A stretch of DNA of 64,000 nucleotides from an uncultured Verrucomicrobia subdivision 3 bacterium (GCA_903850425.1 CAINLR010000161.1:1-64000), one strand, 5' to 3'. Positions 9,170 through 19,867 are shown, counted from the stretch's first letter. Notes: generated by a model from the sequence alone, not told the origin. Program-made: numbers and translations.

Positions 9170-12100
9170 ATGAACGAAACCACACGCATCCTCGTGGTCG
9201 AGGACAACCCGGCGGACGCCGATTTCATCCGGGAGCTGCTGCCAGCAACGGGGCGCGCGGGTTTCCCTACCGAGGCGGTGGCGCGACTGGCCGAGGCGGT
9301 CACCCGGCTGCAAGGCGGCGGGATTGATCTCATCCTGCTGGATTTGGGTTTGCCCGACAGCCAGGGGCTGGCCACGCTCCAACGGTTGCACTCGGCGGCA
9401 GCGAACGTGCCCGTGGTGGTCTTGACGGGAACGGATGACGATGAACTGGGGGCGGTCGCCATGCAGGCGGGGGCGCAAGATTATCTCGTGAAAGGGCAGA
9501 TCAACCGGAACTTGTTGATGCGCACGATCCGGTATGCCCGGGAGCGCCATAAATTAGCGTCCGGCTTGCGCACAAGTGAAGCCGATTTACGGGCGATGGC
9601 CGAATCCATGCCGCAGATTGTCTGGGCGTGCGCGCCCGATGGCCAGAACACTTATTTCAACCAGCAATGGGTGGATTATACCGGCCTGACGCACGAAGAA
9701 AGTCACGGCCCCGGCTGGATCAAACCGTTTCATCCCGACGACCAGCCGCGCGCGTGGGCGGCCTGGAAAAACGCCGTGGAAAACAATGGCGATTATTCGC
9801 TGGAATGTCGGCTGCGACGGGCGGATGGCACCTACCGCTGGTGGCTGATTCGCGGGGTGCCGCAACGCGATGAAACCGGGAAAATTCTCAAATGGTTCGG
9901 CACCTGCACGGACATCGAAGCGCTCAAGCAGGCCGAAGCGGTGCGGCGCGAGAGCGAGGAAAAATTCCGGCGGTTGTTCAACGATGCGGCGGACGGCGTT
10001 TGCGTGCATGACGCGGCCGGCCGGATTGAAGATGCCAACCAGACGTTATGCGACCAACTGGGTTACACCCGCGAGGAATTGCGGCAACTGTCGGTGACGG
10101 ACATTGAATTGGATTTAAAACCCGCCGAGCTGGCCCGGATATGGGAGCAGATCCGGCTGGGCAAGACCATCACGGTGGAAGGTCGGCACCGCCGACGCGA
10201 CGGCACCACTTTCCCGGCTGAAATACACATCTCGCAATTCGTCGCCGGTGACCGCCCGCTGTTCTATGCGTCGGGGCGCGACATCACCGAGCGCAAGCAG
10301 GCGGAGGAAAAAATGCGGGCGGCGCTGGTCGAGGCGGAACGTTTCCGCGCGGCGATGGACCAGGTTCACGCCTGCGTCTATTTGAAGGATGTCGAGTCCC
10401 GCTACATTTACGCGAACCAGCCCACGCAGAAGCTGTTTGGGATTTCAGCGGAGGCGCTGGTGGGCAGCGGTGACACGCAATTTTTCCCGCGCGAAACGGT
10501 CAAGCGGCTTCGGGAAATTGATGCGCGCGTGTTCCGGGGCGAGCAGACGAGCGAGGAAGTGGAAGTGCGCGACGAGCAAGGCCGGCGGCGCGTTTATTGG
10601 GAAGTCAAGACCCCGATCTACGCGGACGCCGAGCGCCAGCAGGTGAGCGGATTGCTGGGCATTTCCACCGACATCACCGAGCGCAAACAAATGGAAGAGG
10701 CGCTGGAACACAGCCAGCACCTGCTCGCCGAGTCCGAAGCGATGGGCAAGGTGGGCGGCTGGGAAATTGACATTAAAACCCAGCAACTGACTTGGACGGA
10801 AACGGTTTTTCTCATCCACGAACTGGATAACGCCGTGCAGCCCACGGTAGCCCAAGCCATCAATTTTTACACACCCGCATCCCGGCCAATCATTCAACGG
10901 GCGGTTTCGAGCGCCATCGAGTCGGGCGAGACGTTTGATGTGGAGTTGGAAATCATCACCGCGAAAGGCAACCTGCGCAGCGTTCATGCCATTGGGCATG
11001 CGGATCTGGCGCGCAGCAAGGTCTTCGGTTTCTTTCAGGACATCACCGACCGCAAACGGGCGGAGAAAACCTTGGCCACGCTGGCGTTGCGCCACGAGAC
11101 CCTGCTGCAAACGGGCAGCGATGGCGTGCACGTCCTGAACGAACAGGGCAACGTGGTGGAAGCCAATGCCGCGTTCGCCACCATGCTCGGTTACACGCAC
11201 GCTGAGGCCTTGCAGCTCAACGTCGCGGATTGGGACGCGCAATGGACGCGCGCGGAACTCGTGGCCATGATCAATCAACTGATGACGCACCCGGACGTGT
11301 TCGAGACCCGGCATCGCCGCAAAGACGGCCGGGTCCTCACCGTCGAGATCAGCGTCAACGGCGTGGTGCTGGACGGCCGCAATTATCTTTACTGCGCCGC
11401 CCGCGACATCACGGCGCGCAAACAGGCGGAAACGTATGGCCTGATGGGGCGCGAAATTTTGCGGATTCTCAATGAGCCGGGCGATTTGCCGACGTGCATC
11501 GGGCGCGTCGTCGCCACCATGAAGGCGCGCTCCGGTCTGGACGCCGTGGGCATTCGCCTGCCGGTCGGAGAGGACTTTCCGTATTTCGTCCAGGAAGGTT
11601 TTCCCGAGGATTTTCTGCGGACGGAAAACACACTGGTGCAGCGGCAGCCGGAGGGCGACGTGTGCCGGGACCAAGATGGCAAAGCCTGTCTGGAATGCAC
11701 CTGCGGCCTGGTGCTCGCGGGCGGCACCGACCCGGCCAATCCGCTTTTCACCCCCGGCGGAAGCTGTTGGACGAACGATTCCACCACCATCCTGCACATC
11801 CCGCCCAATCTGGATCCCCGGCGGCGGCCGCGCAACCGCTGCATCCACGACGGCTACAACTCGGTGATGCTGGTGCCGATTCGGAGCCAAGATCAGATTC
11901 TGGGTCTGATCCAGTTCAATGACCGGCGCAAGGATTGTTTCACGCTCAAGCTGGTGGAGCTTATGGAGGAATTCGCCCAGCAGATCGGCCTGGCGCTGCG
12001 GCGCAAATCGGCCGAGACGGCGCTGCGCAAAAGCGAGGAACTGTTCTCGCTGTTCATGCGGCATTCGCCCATTTACACCTACATCAAGGAAGTGTCCGCC

Positions 12101-15100
12101 ACGGAGAGCCGCGTCCTCGAAGCCAGCGATAATTTCATGGAGATGATCGGCATCTCCGGTCGCGACATGATGGGCAAGACGATGGCGGACTTGTTTCCGC
12201 CCGAGTTCGCCGCGAAAATTATCGCCGACGACTGGGCGGTTGTGACGAAAGGCGAGGTGCTGAAACTGGAGGAACACTTGCACGGCCACCACTACTCCAC
12301 GATCAAATTCCCTGTCGTGCAAGGCGAGCGGACCTTGCTGGGCGGCTACACCATAGACATCACCGAACGGGTGCAGGCGGAGAACGCCTTGCGCGCGAGT
12401 GAAGAACAATTGCGGTTTGTGACCAATCTCGCGCCGGTGTTGCTCGCGCAATGCGACCACGAACAGCGTTACCGGTTTGTAAACCAGAGCTATGCCAGCC
12501 TGTTTGGATTGCAACCGGCCGATCTGGTTGGCCGGCCCGTCAAAGAGATGATGGGTGAAGCCGCCTACGCGCAAGCCCGGCCCCATATGGACGCCGTCCT
12601 GGCCGGGCAGCCCAATGAGTTTAGCATGGCGCTGCCGGCGTCCGGCGAACTGCGAGTGCTGCATGCGAGCTATGCCCCGGAGTTCAATGCGTCCGGCCGG
12701 GTGATTGGATTCATCGCCGCCATTGTGGACGAAACGCAACGCAAGCTGGCCGAGGACAAATTGCGGGTGAGCGAGGCGGAGAACCAGGCGCTCATCAGCG
12801 CCATCCCGGATCTTATTTTCACGAACCGCCGCGATGGGGAATATCTGGCGGTGCATGCAACGAACCCAGACATGCTCTTGCTGCCTCCGGAGAGCTTTCT
12901 ACATCGCCGGGTTGACGAAGTTCTACCCCCGCTCATCGCGAATCAATTTACGAAAGCCTTTGCGGCCGCCCTGGACTTGAACACCGTGCAGGAGGTCAAC
13001 TATATGCTGCCGGTCGGCGGCCAGGAAAGCCACTTCGAGGCCCGCGTGGTGCCCCACACCGAAAACACGGTCATCACCATCGTCCGCAATGTCACCGCGC
13101 GGGTGCAGGCGGAAAACGCCCTGCGCGCGAGCGAGGCGGAGCGGGATCACGAGCGCAACCTGCTGCGCACGGTGATTGACCATATCCCGGACATGATTTA
13201 TGTGCGCGACCTGGCCAACCGTTTTTTGATCGCCAACCAGGCCTTTGCCCGCCGCATGGGGGTGACCACCGCCGCCGGACTAATTGGCAAAACCGACGCG
13301 GATTTTTATCCTGCCGAAGTGGCGGCCCAATACAGCGCCACCGACCGCAAAATTTTTGACGGCGACGCCCTGCTCGACTTTGAATGCACCATTGCTTTTC
13401 CGAACGGTGAAACGCTGAATGTTTTGAACACCAAGGTGCCGCTCAAAAACGCCAACGGGACCGTGATCGGCCTGGTTGGGGTCAGCCATGACATCACCGC
13501 CCGCAAGCTGGCTGAGCTGGCCTTTGGCGAGAGCGAGGAGCGCTATCACCATTTGTTTGAACTGGAGTCCGACGCCATCGTGCTGGTGGATTGCGAAACG
13601 CACCGCTATGTGGATTTCAACCAGTCCGCGCAAAGGCTCTACGGCTACAGCCGGGAGGAACTGCTCCAGATGTCGCCGGTGGATGTTTCCACCGAGCCGG
13701 AAAAAACCCGCGCGGCCATCGGCAGCGGCAACTTCAACATCCCGCTGCGCTGGCATCGCAAAAAGAACGGCGAGTTTTTCGCGGCGGAACTCACGGGCAA
13801 CCAGATTATTTATCGCGGCCGGCGGACGGACCTGACCACCATCCGCGACGTGACCGCTCGCCAGCAGGTCTTGGTGAAGTTGCAGGACACCACCCGGCAG
13901 CTTGTGGAAGCGCAACGCATTGCCAGCCTTGGCTCCTATGTTTTCAACGTCCCGACCGGCACCTGGACCAGCTCGGAAGTGCTGGATCACGTATTCGGCT
14001 TGGCGGAGCCGGGGGTGACGCGGGAACTGGCCGTCTGGCTGCAACTCATCCACCCGCAGGACCGTGCCGAAATGCAGCGGTATCTGGCCGAGGAGGTTTT
14101 GACCGGGCAGACGCCGTTTGACCGAACTTACCGGATCATCCGTGTGAACGATCAATCGGAGCGCTGGGTCCACGGCCTCGGCAAAGTGACGTTTGATGAG
14201 TCCGGCCAGGCGGAGGAGATGGTGGGCGTCATTCAGGACATCACCGCGCAGAAACAGGCGGAACAGGAGATTCAGCGGCAGGCGACGTTTGCGCACTTCA
14301 ATCCCAATCCCGTGCTGGAATTGTCCGCGACGGGCACCATCAAGTATTTCAACGCGGCGGCCCTCGAGATGACAAACCGGCTCGGGCAGACCCATCCGGC
14401 CCAGATCCTGCCGCCCCAGACCGTCGCCATCGTGCGCGACTGCCTGACCAAGGCCAAGTCCAGCCTCCGTTTGGAAACACGGCACGGCCAGCGCACGATC
14501 TCGTGGTCCTTCTTCCCTGTGCCGCAGCTTCAGGTGGTGCATTGTTATGCGGGCGACATCACGGAGCGGAAACGGGTGGAGGAATCGCATGCCCGGCTGG
14601 CGCTGGCCGTGGAGCAGGCGGCAGAGACCATCGTCATCACCGATACCAAGGGCACGATTCTCTACGTCAACCCGGCCTTCGAGCGCACCACCGGCTACAC
14701 CCGCGCGGAGGCGCTCGGCCAGAATCCCCGCGTGCTCAAGAGTGGACAACACGACGCGGAGTATTACCAACGGATGTGGGCCGTCCTGCAACAAGGCGAA
14801 ATTTGGAGCGGCCATTTAATCAACCGGCGCAAGGACGGCACGCTTTACGAAGAGGAAGCCACCATCTCGCCCATCCGCGACCCCGGGGGCACGATCGTCA
14901 ATTTTGTGGCGGTCAAACGCGATGTGACCCGTGAAGTGCAGCTCGAAAGCCAGTTTCGCCAGACCCAAAAGATGGAGTCCATCGGCACGCTCGCCGGCGG
15001 CATCGCCCATGATTTCAACAACATCCTCGCCGCCATGTTCGGCTACAGCTATCTGCTCCAGCAAGACACGGAGGGCAATGCCCCGGCCCAGGAAAGCATC

Positions 15101-16093
15101 GCGGAAATCCTCACGGCCGCCAACCGGGCCAAGGAACTCGTGCAGCAAATCCTGACCTTCAGCCGCCAGCGCGAACAAAAACGCGAGGTCATCCGGCTGG
15201 ACGTCGTCGTGAAGGAAGCCACCAAATTCCTCCGCGCCTCGCTGCCGGCGCAGATCAAAATCGAACTCAAGCTCGCGGCGGACACGCCCGCCGTCCTCGC
15301 CGACCCCACGCAGATTTATCAGGTGACGATGAACCTGGCCACCAATGCGCTGCACGCGCTGGAAGGCCGGTCCGGCTTGATCAGCGTGCGGCTGGCCGCC
15401 TTTCAACCGGACGTAGAATTCATCCAGGCGCATCCGGAATTGCGGCCCATCGCATATGCGCGCCTGACCGTGGCCGACACCGGCCAAGGCATGAGTGCCA
15501 AAACGCTGGAGCGCATTTTTGAACCGTTCTTCACCACCAAACCGATCGGCCAGGGCACCGGCCTCGGCCTGGCGGTGGTGCATGGCATTGTCCAGTCGCA
15601 CGCGGGAGCCATCACGGTCGAAAGCGAAGTCGGCCAGGGCACGACCTTCAACCTGTATTTCCCGGCGCAGACCACCGCGGACGCCGGGAGCGAACCGGCT
15701 CTAGGCTTGGTGGCCACCGGGCAGGGCCAGCATATTTTATTGCTGGACGATGAACCGAAGTTGACGGCGGCCTTCCAACGGCTGCTGGAGCGGCTCCGCT
15801 ACCGGGTCACCAGCAGCAACAATCCCCGCGAAGCCATCGCCTGGTTCCAGGAAAATCCGGCGGCGTTCGATCTGGTCATCACCGACCTGACCATGCCGGA
15901 AATCAACGGGCTGGAGGTCGCGCGCACCCTCCACGCGCTCCGCCCGGAAGTGCCGATCCTCCTGCTCAGCGGCCACGCGCCCGAGCTCAACCGCGAGAAA
16001 TTGCGCGCCGCCGGCATCGGCGAACTGCTGGAGAAACCCGTTGCCTTGCCCGCGCTCGCCGACGCCCTGCAACGCGCGCTGGTGAAAACTTAG
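9170..16093 (+). CDS. Giant hybrid histidine kinase with about 13 PAS domains, GAF and two receivers
   Basis: 2307 residues from ATG 9170 (preceded by GGAG; the frame is open upstream but overlaps the previous gene). Order: receiver 4-125 (Asp58), five PAS domains (about 134-755), a GAF domain (758-946) with a Cys-rich segment (CLECTCG and nearby Cys), eight more PAS domains (951-1927), HisKA with His1947 in GIAHDFNN, HATPase about 2037-2165 and a C-terminal receiver (Asp2239). PAS boundaries are judged by eye from repeated DITERKQAE-type ends, so the count may be off by one. No transmembrane segments. It likely integrates many cytoplasmic or partner signals; the N-terminal receiver could be fed by the preceding kinase. 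Confidence 0.9.
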   Translation: MNETTRILVVEDNPADADFIRELLPATGRAGFPTEAVARLAEAVTRLQGGGIDLILLDLGLPDSQGLATLQRLHSAAANVPVVVLTGTDDDELGAVAMQAGAQDYLVKGQINRNLLMRTIRYARERHKLASGLRTSEADLRAMAESMPQIVWACAPDGQNTYFNQQWVDYTGLTHEESHGPGWIKPFHPDDQPRAWAAWKNAVENNGDYSLECRLRRADGTYRWWLIRGVPQRDETGKILKWFGTCTDIEALKQAEAVRRESEEKFRRLFNDAADGVCVHDAAGRIEDANQTLCDQLGYTREELRQLSVTDIELDLKPAELARIWEQIRLGKTITVEGRHRRRDGTTFPAEIHISQFVAGDRPLFYASGRDITERKQAEEKMRAALVEAERFRAAMDQVHACVYLKDVESRYIYANQPTQKLFGISAEALVGSGDTQFFPRETVKRLREIDARVFRGEQTSEEVEVRDEQGRRRVYWEVKTPIYADAERQQVSGLLGISTDITERKQMEEALEHSQHLLAESEAMGKVGGWEIDIKTQQLTWTETVFLIHELDNAVQPTVAQAINFYTPASRPIIQRAVSSAIESGETFDVELEIITAKGNLRSVHAIGHADLARSKVFGFFQDITDRKRAEKTLATLALRHETLLQTGSDGVHVLNEQGNVVEANAAFATMLGYTHAEALQLNVADWDAQWTRAELVAMINQLMTHPDVFETRHRRKDGRVLTVEISVNGVVLDGRNYLYCAARDITARKQAETYGLMGREILRILNEPGDLPTCIGRVVATMKARSGLDAVGIRLPVGEDFPYFVQEGFPEDFLRTENTLVQRQPEGDVCRDQDGKACLECTCGLVLAGGTDPANPLFTPGGSCWTNDSTTILHIPPNLDPRRRPRNRCIHDGYNSVMLVPIRSQDQILGLIQFNDRRKDCFTLKLVELMEEFAQQIGLALRRKSAETALRKSEELFSLFMRHSPIYTYIKEVSATESRVLEASDNFMEMIGISGRDMMGKTMADLFPPEFAAKIIADDWAVVTKGEVLKLEEHLHGHHYSTIKFPVVQGERTLLGGYTIDITERVQAENALRASEEQLRFVTNLAPVLLAQCDHEQRYRFVNQSYASLFGLQPADLVGRPVKEMMGEAAYAQARPHMDAVLAGQPNEFSMALPASGELRVLHASYAPEFNASGRVIGFIAAIVDETQRKLAEDKLRVSEAENQALISAIPDLIFTNRRDGEYLAVHATNPDMLLLPPESFLHRRVDEVLPPLIANQFTKAFAAALDLNTVQEVNYMLPVGGQESHFEARVVPHTENTVITIVRNVTARVQAENALRASEAERDHERNLLRTVIDHIPDMIYVRDLANRFLIANQAFARRMGVTTAAGLIGKTDADFYPAEVAAQYSATDRKIFDGDALLDFECTIAFPNGETLNVLNTKVPLKNANGTVIGLVGVSHDITARKLAELAFGESEERYHHLFELESDAIVLVDCETHRYVDFNQSAQRLYGYSREELLQMSPVDVSTEPEKTRAAIGSGNFNIPLRWHRKKNGEFFAAELTGNQIIYRGRRTDLTTIRDVTARQQVLVKLQDTTRQLVEAQRIASLGSYVFNVPTGTWTSSEVLDHVFGLAEPGVTRELAVWLQLIHPQDRAEMQRYLAEEVLTGQTPFDRTYRIIRVNDQSERWVHGLGKVTFDESGQAEEMVGVIQDITAQKQAEQEIQRQATFAHFNPNPVLELSATGTIKYFNAAALEMTNRLGQTHPAQILPPQTVAIVRDCLTKAKSSLRLETRHGQRTISWSFFPVPQLQVVHCYAGDITERKRVEESHARLALAVEQAAETIVITDTKGTILYVNPAFERTTGYTRAEALGQNPRVLKSGQHDAEYYQRMWAVLQQGEIWSGHLINRRKDGTLYEEEATISPIRDPGGTIVNFVAVKRDVTREVQLESQFRQTQKMESIGTLAGGIAHDFNNILAAMFGYSYLLQQDTEGNAPAQESIAEILTAANRAKELVQQILTFSRQREQKREVIRLDVVVKEATKFLRASLPAQIKIELKLAADTPAVLADPTQIYQVTMNLATNALHALEGRSGLISVRLAAFQPDVEFIQAHPELRPIAYARLTVADTGQGMSAKTLERIFEPFFTTKPIGQGTGLGLAVVHGIVQSHAGAITVESEVGQGTTFNLYFPAQTTADAGSEPALGLVATGQGQHILLLDDEPKLTAAFQRLLERLRYRVTSSNNPREAIAWFQENPAAFDLVITDLTMPEINGLEVARTLHALRPEVPILLLSGHAPELNREKLRAAGIGELLEKPVALPALADALQRALVKT

Positions 16094-16596
16094 CCGGTCA
16101 AACTGCCCAGTTCCTTCTCGAGTTGCGCCAGACCTTGCAGCGATGCCTTCTGGTTCGTGGCAATTTGTTGGAGCCGGAGCTTGGCTTGTTCCGGGAGCTG
16201 CGCCAACTGGCCGCGCAGTTCCGGCGACTCTTTGGCCAGGGCGATCAGCTCGCGGCTCTTGGCCAGCGCGAGGCTCGTTTCAACTTCCCCCGTCTCGCTC
16301 CCGACGGAATTTTTCAGCACCGCCTGCGCGTCCGCCAACACTTGCTTCAACTGCTCGACGGTCGCCGCGTTGATCACTTCCACCGGTTGCGAGGCGCTCG
16401 CCGGAACGCCGGGAATGTGTGGCACGATGACCAGCGTGCCGGCGGGCAGCTTGGCCTGGTCGCCCCACTGCGGATTGGCCTCGCGCAGGGCGGCCTGAGC
16501 CTGCTTGGTCGCGGCAACGGAACCGGTGCCGTGGATGGCAAACACCTGATGCGTCAACGCCGTCAGAGTCGTGGGAGCTTTGGTGATGAATTGCAT
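16090..16596 (-). CDS. LysM-like protein at the end of the injection-system operon
   Basis: 168 residues from ATG 16596, chosen because AGGAAAA lies 8 bases upstream; the open frame continues upstream only through the previous gene. The N-terminal half (THQVFAIHGTG, ALREANPQW, LPAGTLVIVPHIPG) has the layout of a LysM-type module: a start, an NP asparagine region and a closing LPAGT-x-IVP strand. The rest is predicted coiled coil, rich in Ala, Gln, Leu and Lys. It is the last gene of the minus-strand contractile system and its stop overlaps that of the giant kinase by three bases. Possible peptidoglycan or spike-anchoring role; inferred. Confidence 0.65.
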   Translation of the reverse strand: MQFITKAPTTLTALTHQVFAIHGTGSVAATKQAQAALREANPQWGDQAKLPAGTLVIVPHIPGVPASASQPVEVINAATVEQLKQVLADAQAVLKNSVGSETGEVETSLALAKSRELIALAKESPELRGQLAQLPEQAKLRLQQIATNQKASLQGLAQLEKELGSLTG

Positions 16597-16624
16597 AATA
16601 CGTTTTCCTGGTTGCGAGATGGGT

Positions 16625-19600
16625 TTAGGGCGCAATGACGTTGAGCGGTGCCCACGGCGGTGGCAACGGACGTTGCGTGGCGTTGATTGAAAGGACGATG
16701 GGGCCGCTGGAAATATTACCCAGCACGGTGAACGGCACGCGGTCATCCACTTGCCGCAGCACCAGTGCCGGCGCGTCGCGCAGGCCTTCCAAATAATTGC
16801 TGTTGATGATGAAGGCGCCCGCCTGCGCATCCGTCACCGGCTGCTTCCGCCCCGCGTTGAGCAGGCAGCGGTTGGTGCTGAACGTGAACGCGCCGTTTGC
16901 CAGCACGCTGATGGCGGGCGCAATGCCGTAGGCTTCCAGCAAATTCGCCTGGATGCCGAGCACTTCCTGGCCACGCGGCAACGTGGCCAAGCTCGCGCCG
17001 ATGAAGGCGTAAACCAGCTCGCCGACGGCGACGAACGCCAGATTGGCGCTGGCCGCAACGAACTTGCCCGCGACCAGCGAACCGATGCGCACCGCGAACC
17101 AGGATGATTTGCCCGGACCGTCCGGCACCGTCAGATTTCGGCGCACAGTGTTGCTGCCGAGGTCCAGGCGCGCAAAGGTGCCGAGCGACTCGATGCCCAC
17201 CGTGTCGCCGGCAAAATCCCCGGGCGGCCCCACATTGACGGCTTCATTTCCCTCCACGCGCGCCGAGCCGACATTGATAAGTTGAAGGCCCGCGCGGACC
17301 GGACTCTTGGCCGCTGCGAGGGCCACGCCAGCGATGGCGTTGGCCACAATTTCCGCGCGGACCGTGTTGACCACACGCAGCGCGATGAGGGCGCTTTTGC
17401 CGTCGCCATCCTGCGGCGCGACGTTGAGCAGATGATTGTTCTCGACGGTCATTTGCACCGCCCGGCTCTGGTCGTCCATGACAATGCCGCCGCCGCCGAC
17501 TGCTTCGATGAAATTATTTTTGATCATCGCCGAGCGGATGATCCCGCCCACGACATGAATACCATTGCCCGCCAGACCGAGAATGCGATTGCCGAGAATC
17601 TGGCAGCGATCGAGGCCCGTGCGGTCGAAACCGAGCGTGAGAATAATGCCATCGCCGCCCTGCCCCGCCGTCAACGCCGCGATGTTGTTGCTTTCAATGC
17701 GCGCGTCGTCCGTGCCGATGATGATGCCGGAGCCGGTGGTGTTGATTTCGTTTTCGCGCACGTCGAGACCGGAGCCAGCCACCACCCAGCCGCGCATCAC
17801 GATGCCCGCCTGGGAACAACCGACAATCAAGTTGCCGGCGAGCCGCGTTTGAAAGGCCTGAATGCTTGCGCCCTCGAAACTGATGCCGCGCCGGGAACAT
17901 TCGAAGGTGTTGTCCAGCACGGCGAGATCGGCGGTAAGCACGGCTGAATTGGTTGTAATCACGGCCACGTTGGTATCGCTCTTCACCGCCAACTGGCCGA
18001 TGCCGATTGGCGCGATCAAAACATTTTCACGGATAAGCACGCCGACCAAAACGCCGCCGAGGCCGATGGCGGCGGTGGCAATTTCGTTGACGCCGACACG
18101 CGCGATGGCGTTGCGTTGCAGCGTCACGGCGGAGCTATTATGCAAGGCCACAACGGGCGCGTTCGCGTTTCCGCGATCTGCGGTCAGCAAGGCCAGTCGC
18201 TCCACGGTCACATCCGTCGAACGCTCAACCGAAATTGCCGTGCCGGCACCGACGAACGTCAGCACTGTCGCGCTGCCCTGCCCACGAACGGTCAGTGATT
18301 TGGCACCGGTGATGTTGATGGGCGTTTCACCGAGAACATAAACCCCGACGCCGAGGCAAACCGTGCCACCGATCGCTTTCACCTGATCAATCGCCTTCTG
18401 AATCGTGAGGGTTCCGCTGTTGTGCGATTCGGCGGTGACGCACACGCTGCACTCGCAACATTCGCCGCCGCCAAAATCCGGCGGCCATAAATGGCGGCAG
18501 TCCGTCGGCGCATTGGGAAAAGTCAAAATCGCCAGCCGGCAAAAATGGTGATGAATGCCCCGCGGCGGCGCGGCGATTAATTTTTCAACGGACGCATCGG
18601 CCGTCCGTGCGGCAAACGACCAAAAATCAGCAACGCGATAAACACCGCCCGCTGCGGTGTCGAAGGTGATCTGCACACCGTCTTCCAAAATAATCGAAGT
18701 GCCGGTCGGTGGCACGGGAATCAATCCCGTGCTGCCGGGCGCGTCGAGATCCACCAACAAATTTCCGTTGGTGTCAAAGACGCTGCGGTTTTGATCCCAG
18801 CGTTTAATGCGCGTGTGGCGCGACGGATCCAGATTGCCCTGGCCATCATCCGGAAAAGTTCCGGCGGGCAGCGCGCTCGTCAGCGTGATGATTTGCGTCG
18901 CGTCCTCCACGTTTTTGATCTGACGGATGAGACCGGGCTGCTGCGCCAACTCCAACCAGTCGTCGGTGATTTCAATCCAGTCGCCGACATTAAAACGCAA
19001 CGTGTTGTCGCGACCGACGCGCGCCACAGTCAACTTATCCAGCGACGTGATCGCGGTAACGCTGGTCGCGATGGACGCATTGTCGCGCGACCATTTGAAC
19101 GTGGCTTTGCCGACGCCGCCACCATCGTGAATTTCCACGCGATACAAACGGTTTTCCAAACCGCGATATCCGCCGCTCGGCGGAATCACGCACGGATCGC
19201 CACTGGTCGCGACGCCGACCGCGTCAGTGCTCAACCGGCCATCGGAAGATTTGATGATGTCTGACCAGCCGGGCACTTCCTCGTCGGGCGTGTCGCACGC
19301 CACATTCGTCCCGATGTTGCCGAGCACACGCACCTGCCACGCAGTTTGCACGCGCGTCGTCGTGTCCACGCCGACGGCTTTTTCGATGAGATCGGGATTT
19401 TCCAGATAGGTCACTTCGCGCGGCCACACATCGAGATAAACTAAATAAGGACCGCCTTCACTCGGTGCGGGCGCGACCTTTGCCACATTGGGAAAATACG
19501 GTTGCTCGTTAAATGGAATTGGCAGCGTGCCGCGCTGCTCCGCGAGCACGGGATCAAATTCGAGCGGCGCTTTGCCGTGATTTTCGGCGAGCAGGCCGTC

Positions 19601-19846
19601 CACATAAATTCGCCCGCGCCCGATCGTCAATTGACCGCCGGTGATTTCAATCTTGAAACCATCCGGCGTTTCCTTCGGCACGGTGCCGCGCCCGATGATG
19701 TCGGTCGTCTCGGCGCGCAACCGTCGGCTGATGATGCCGATCATTTCGTTCCAGTCCGCGTCCAGTTGCACGCGGCCTTGCTGCATCAGCACGCCGCTGA
19801 AGTCGCGTTTGGCATCAAAGGTTTTCCGGCTGTAATCTCCACTCAT
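16625..19846 (-). CDS. DUF6519-like beta-helix protein of the injection system
   Basis: 1073 residues with a strong AGAGGAG site before ATG 19846. The N-terminus (SGDYSRKTFDAKRDFSGVLMQQGRVQLDADWNE) matches the DUF6519-type domain repeatedly found beside phage-tail-like clusters. A Cys cluster (GGGECCECSVCV) sits near residue 460, then about 500 residues of right-handed beta-helix-like repeats (recurrent N-x-I/V, GNxI and xNxL turns). Such parallel beta-helices are common in receptor-binding tail spikes and polysaccharide-binding proteins. Encoded after the gpI-like gene, where tail fibres are often found, so I infer it is the distal adhesin or tip-associated spike. Family name is from memory. 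Confidence 0.75.
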   Translation of the reverse strand: MSGDYSRKTFDAKRDFSGVLMQQGRVQLDADWNEMIGIISRRLRAETTDIIGRGTVPKETPDGFKIEITGGQLTIGRGRIYVDGLLAENHGKAPLEFDPVLAEQRGTLPIPFNEQPYFPNVAKVAPAPSEGGPYLVYLDVWPREVTYLENPDLIEKAVGVDTTTRVQTAWQVRVLGNIGTNVACDTPDEEVPGWSDIIKSSDGRLSTDAVGVATSGDPCVIPPSGGYRGLENRLYRVEIHDGGGVGKATFKWSRDNASIATSVTAITSLDKLTVARVGRDNTLRFNVGDWIEITDDWLELAQQPGLIRQIKNVEDATQIITLTSALPAGTFPDDGQGNLDPSRHTRIKRWDQNRSVFDTNGNLLVDLDAPGSTGLIPVPPTGTSIILEDGVQITFDTAAGGVYRVADFWSFAARTADASVEKLIAAPPRGIHHHFCRLAILTFPNAPTDCRHLWPPDFGGGECCECSVCVTAESHNSGTLTIQKAIDQVKAIGGTVCLGVGVYVLGETPINITGAKSLTVRGQGSATVLTFVGAGTAISVERSTDVTVERLALLTADRGNANAPVVALHNSSAVTLQRNAIARVGVNEIATAAIGLGGVLVGVLIRENVLIAPIGIGQLAVKSDTNVAVITTNSAVLTADLAVLDNTFECSRRGISFEGASIQAFQTRLAGNLIVGCSQAGIVMRGWVVAGSGLDVRENEINTTGSGIIIGTDDARIESNNIAALTAGQGGDGIILTLGFDRTGLDRCQILGNRILGLAGNGIHVVGGIIRSAMIKNNFIEAVGGGGIVMDDQSRAVQMTVENNHLLNVAPQDGDGKSALIALRVVNTVRAEIVANAIAGVALAAAKSPVRAGLQLINVGSARVEGNEAVNVGPPGDFAGDTVGIESLGTFARLDLGSNTVRRNLTVPDGPGKSSWFAVRIGSLVAGKFVAASANLAFVAVGELVYAFIGASLATLPRGQEVLGIQANLLEAYGIAPAISVLANGAFTFSTNRCLLNAGRKQPVTDAQAGAFIINSNYLEGLRDAPALVLRQVDDRVPFTVLGNISSGPIVLSINATQRPLPPPWAPLNVIAP

Positions 19847-19867
19847 AATTCGTCTCCTCTTTTTGGT

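Noticed and set aside
10445-12856. Minus-strand 803-codon open frame opposite the giant kinase
   Set aside because: Shadow frame; strongly biased Arg/Gln/His composition and no motif, while the plus strand encodes repeated PAS domains there.
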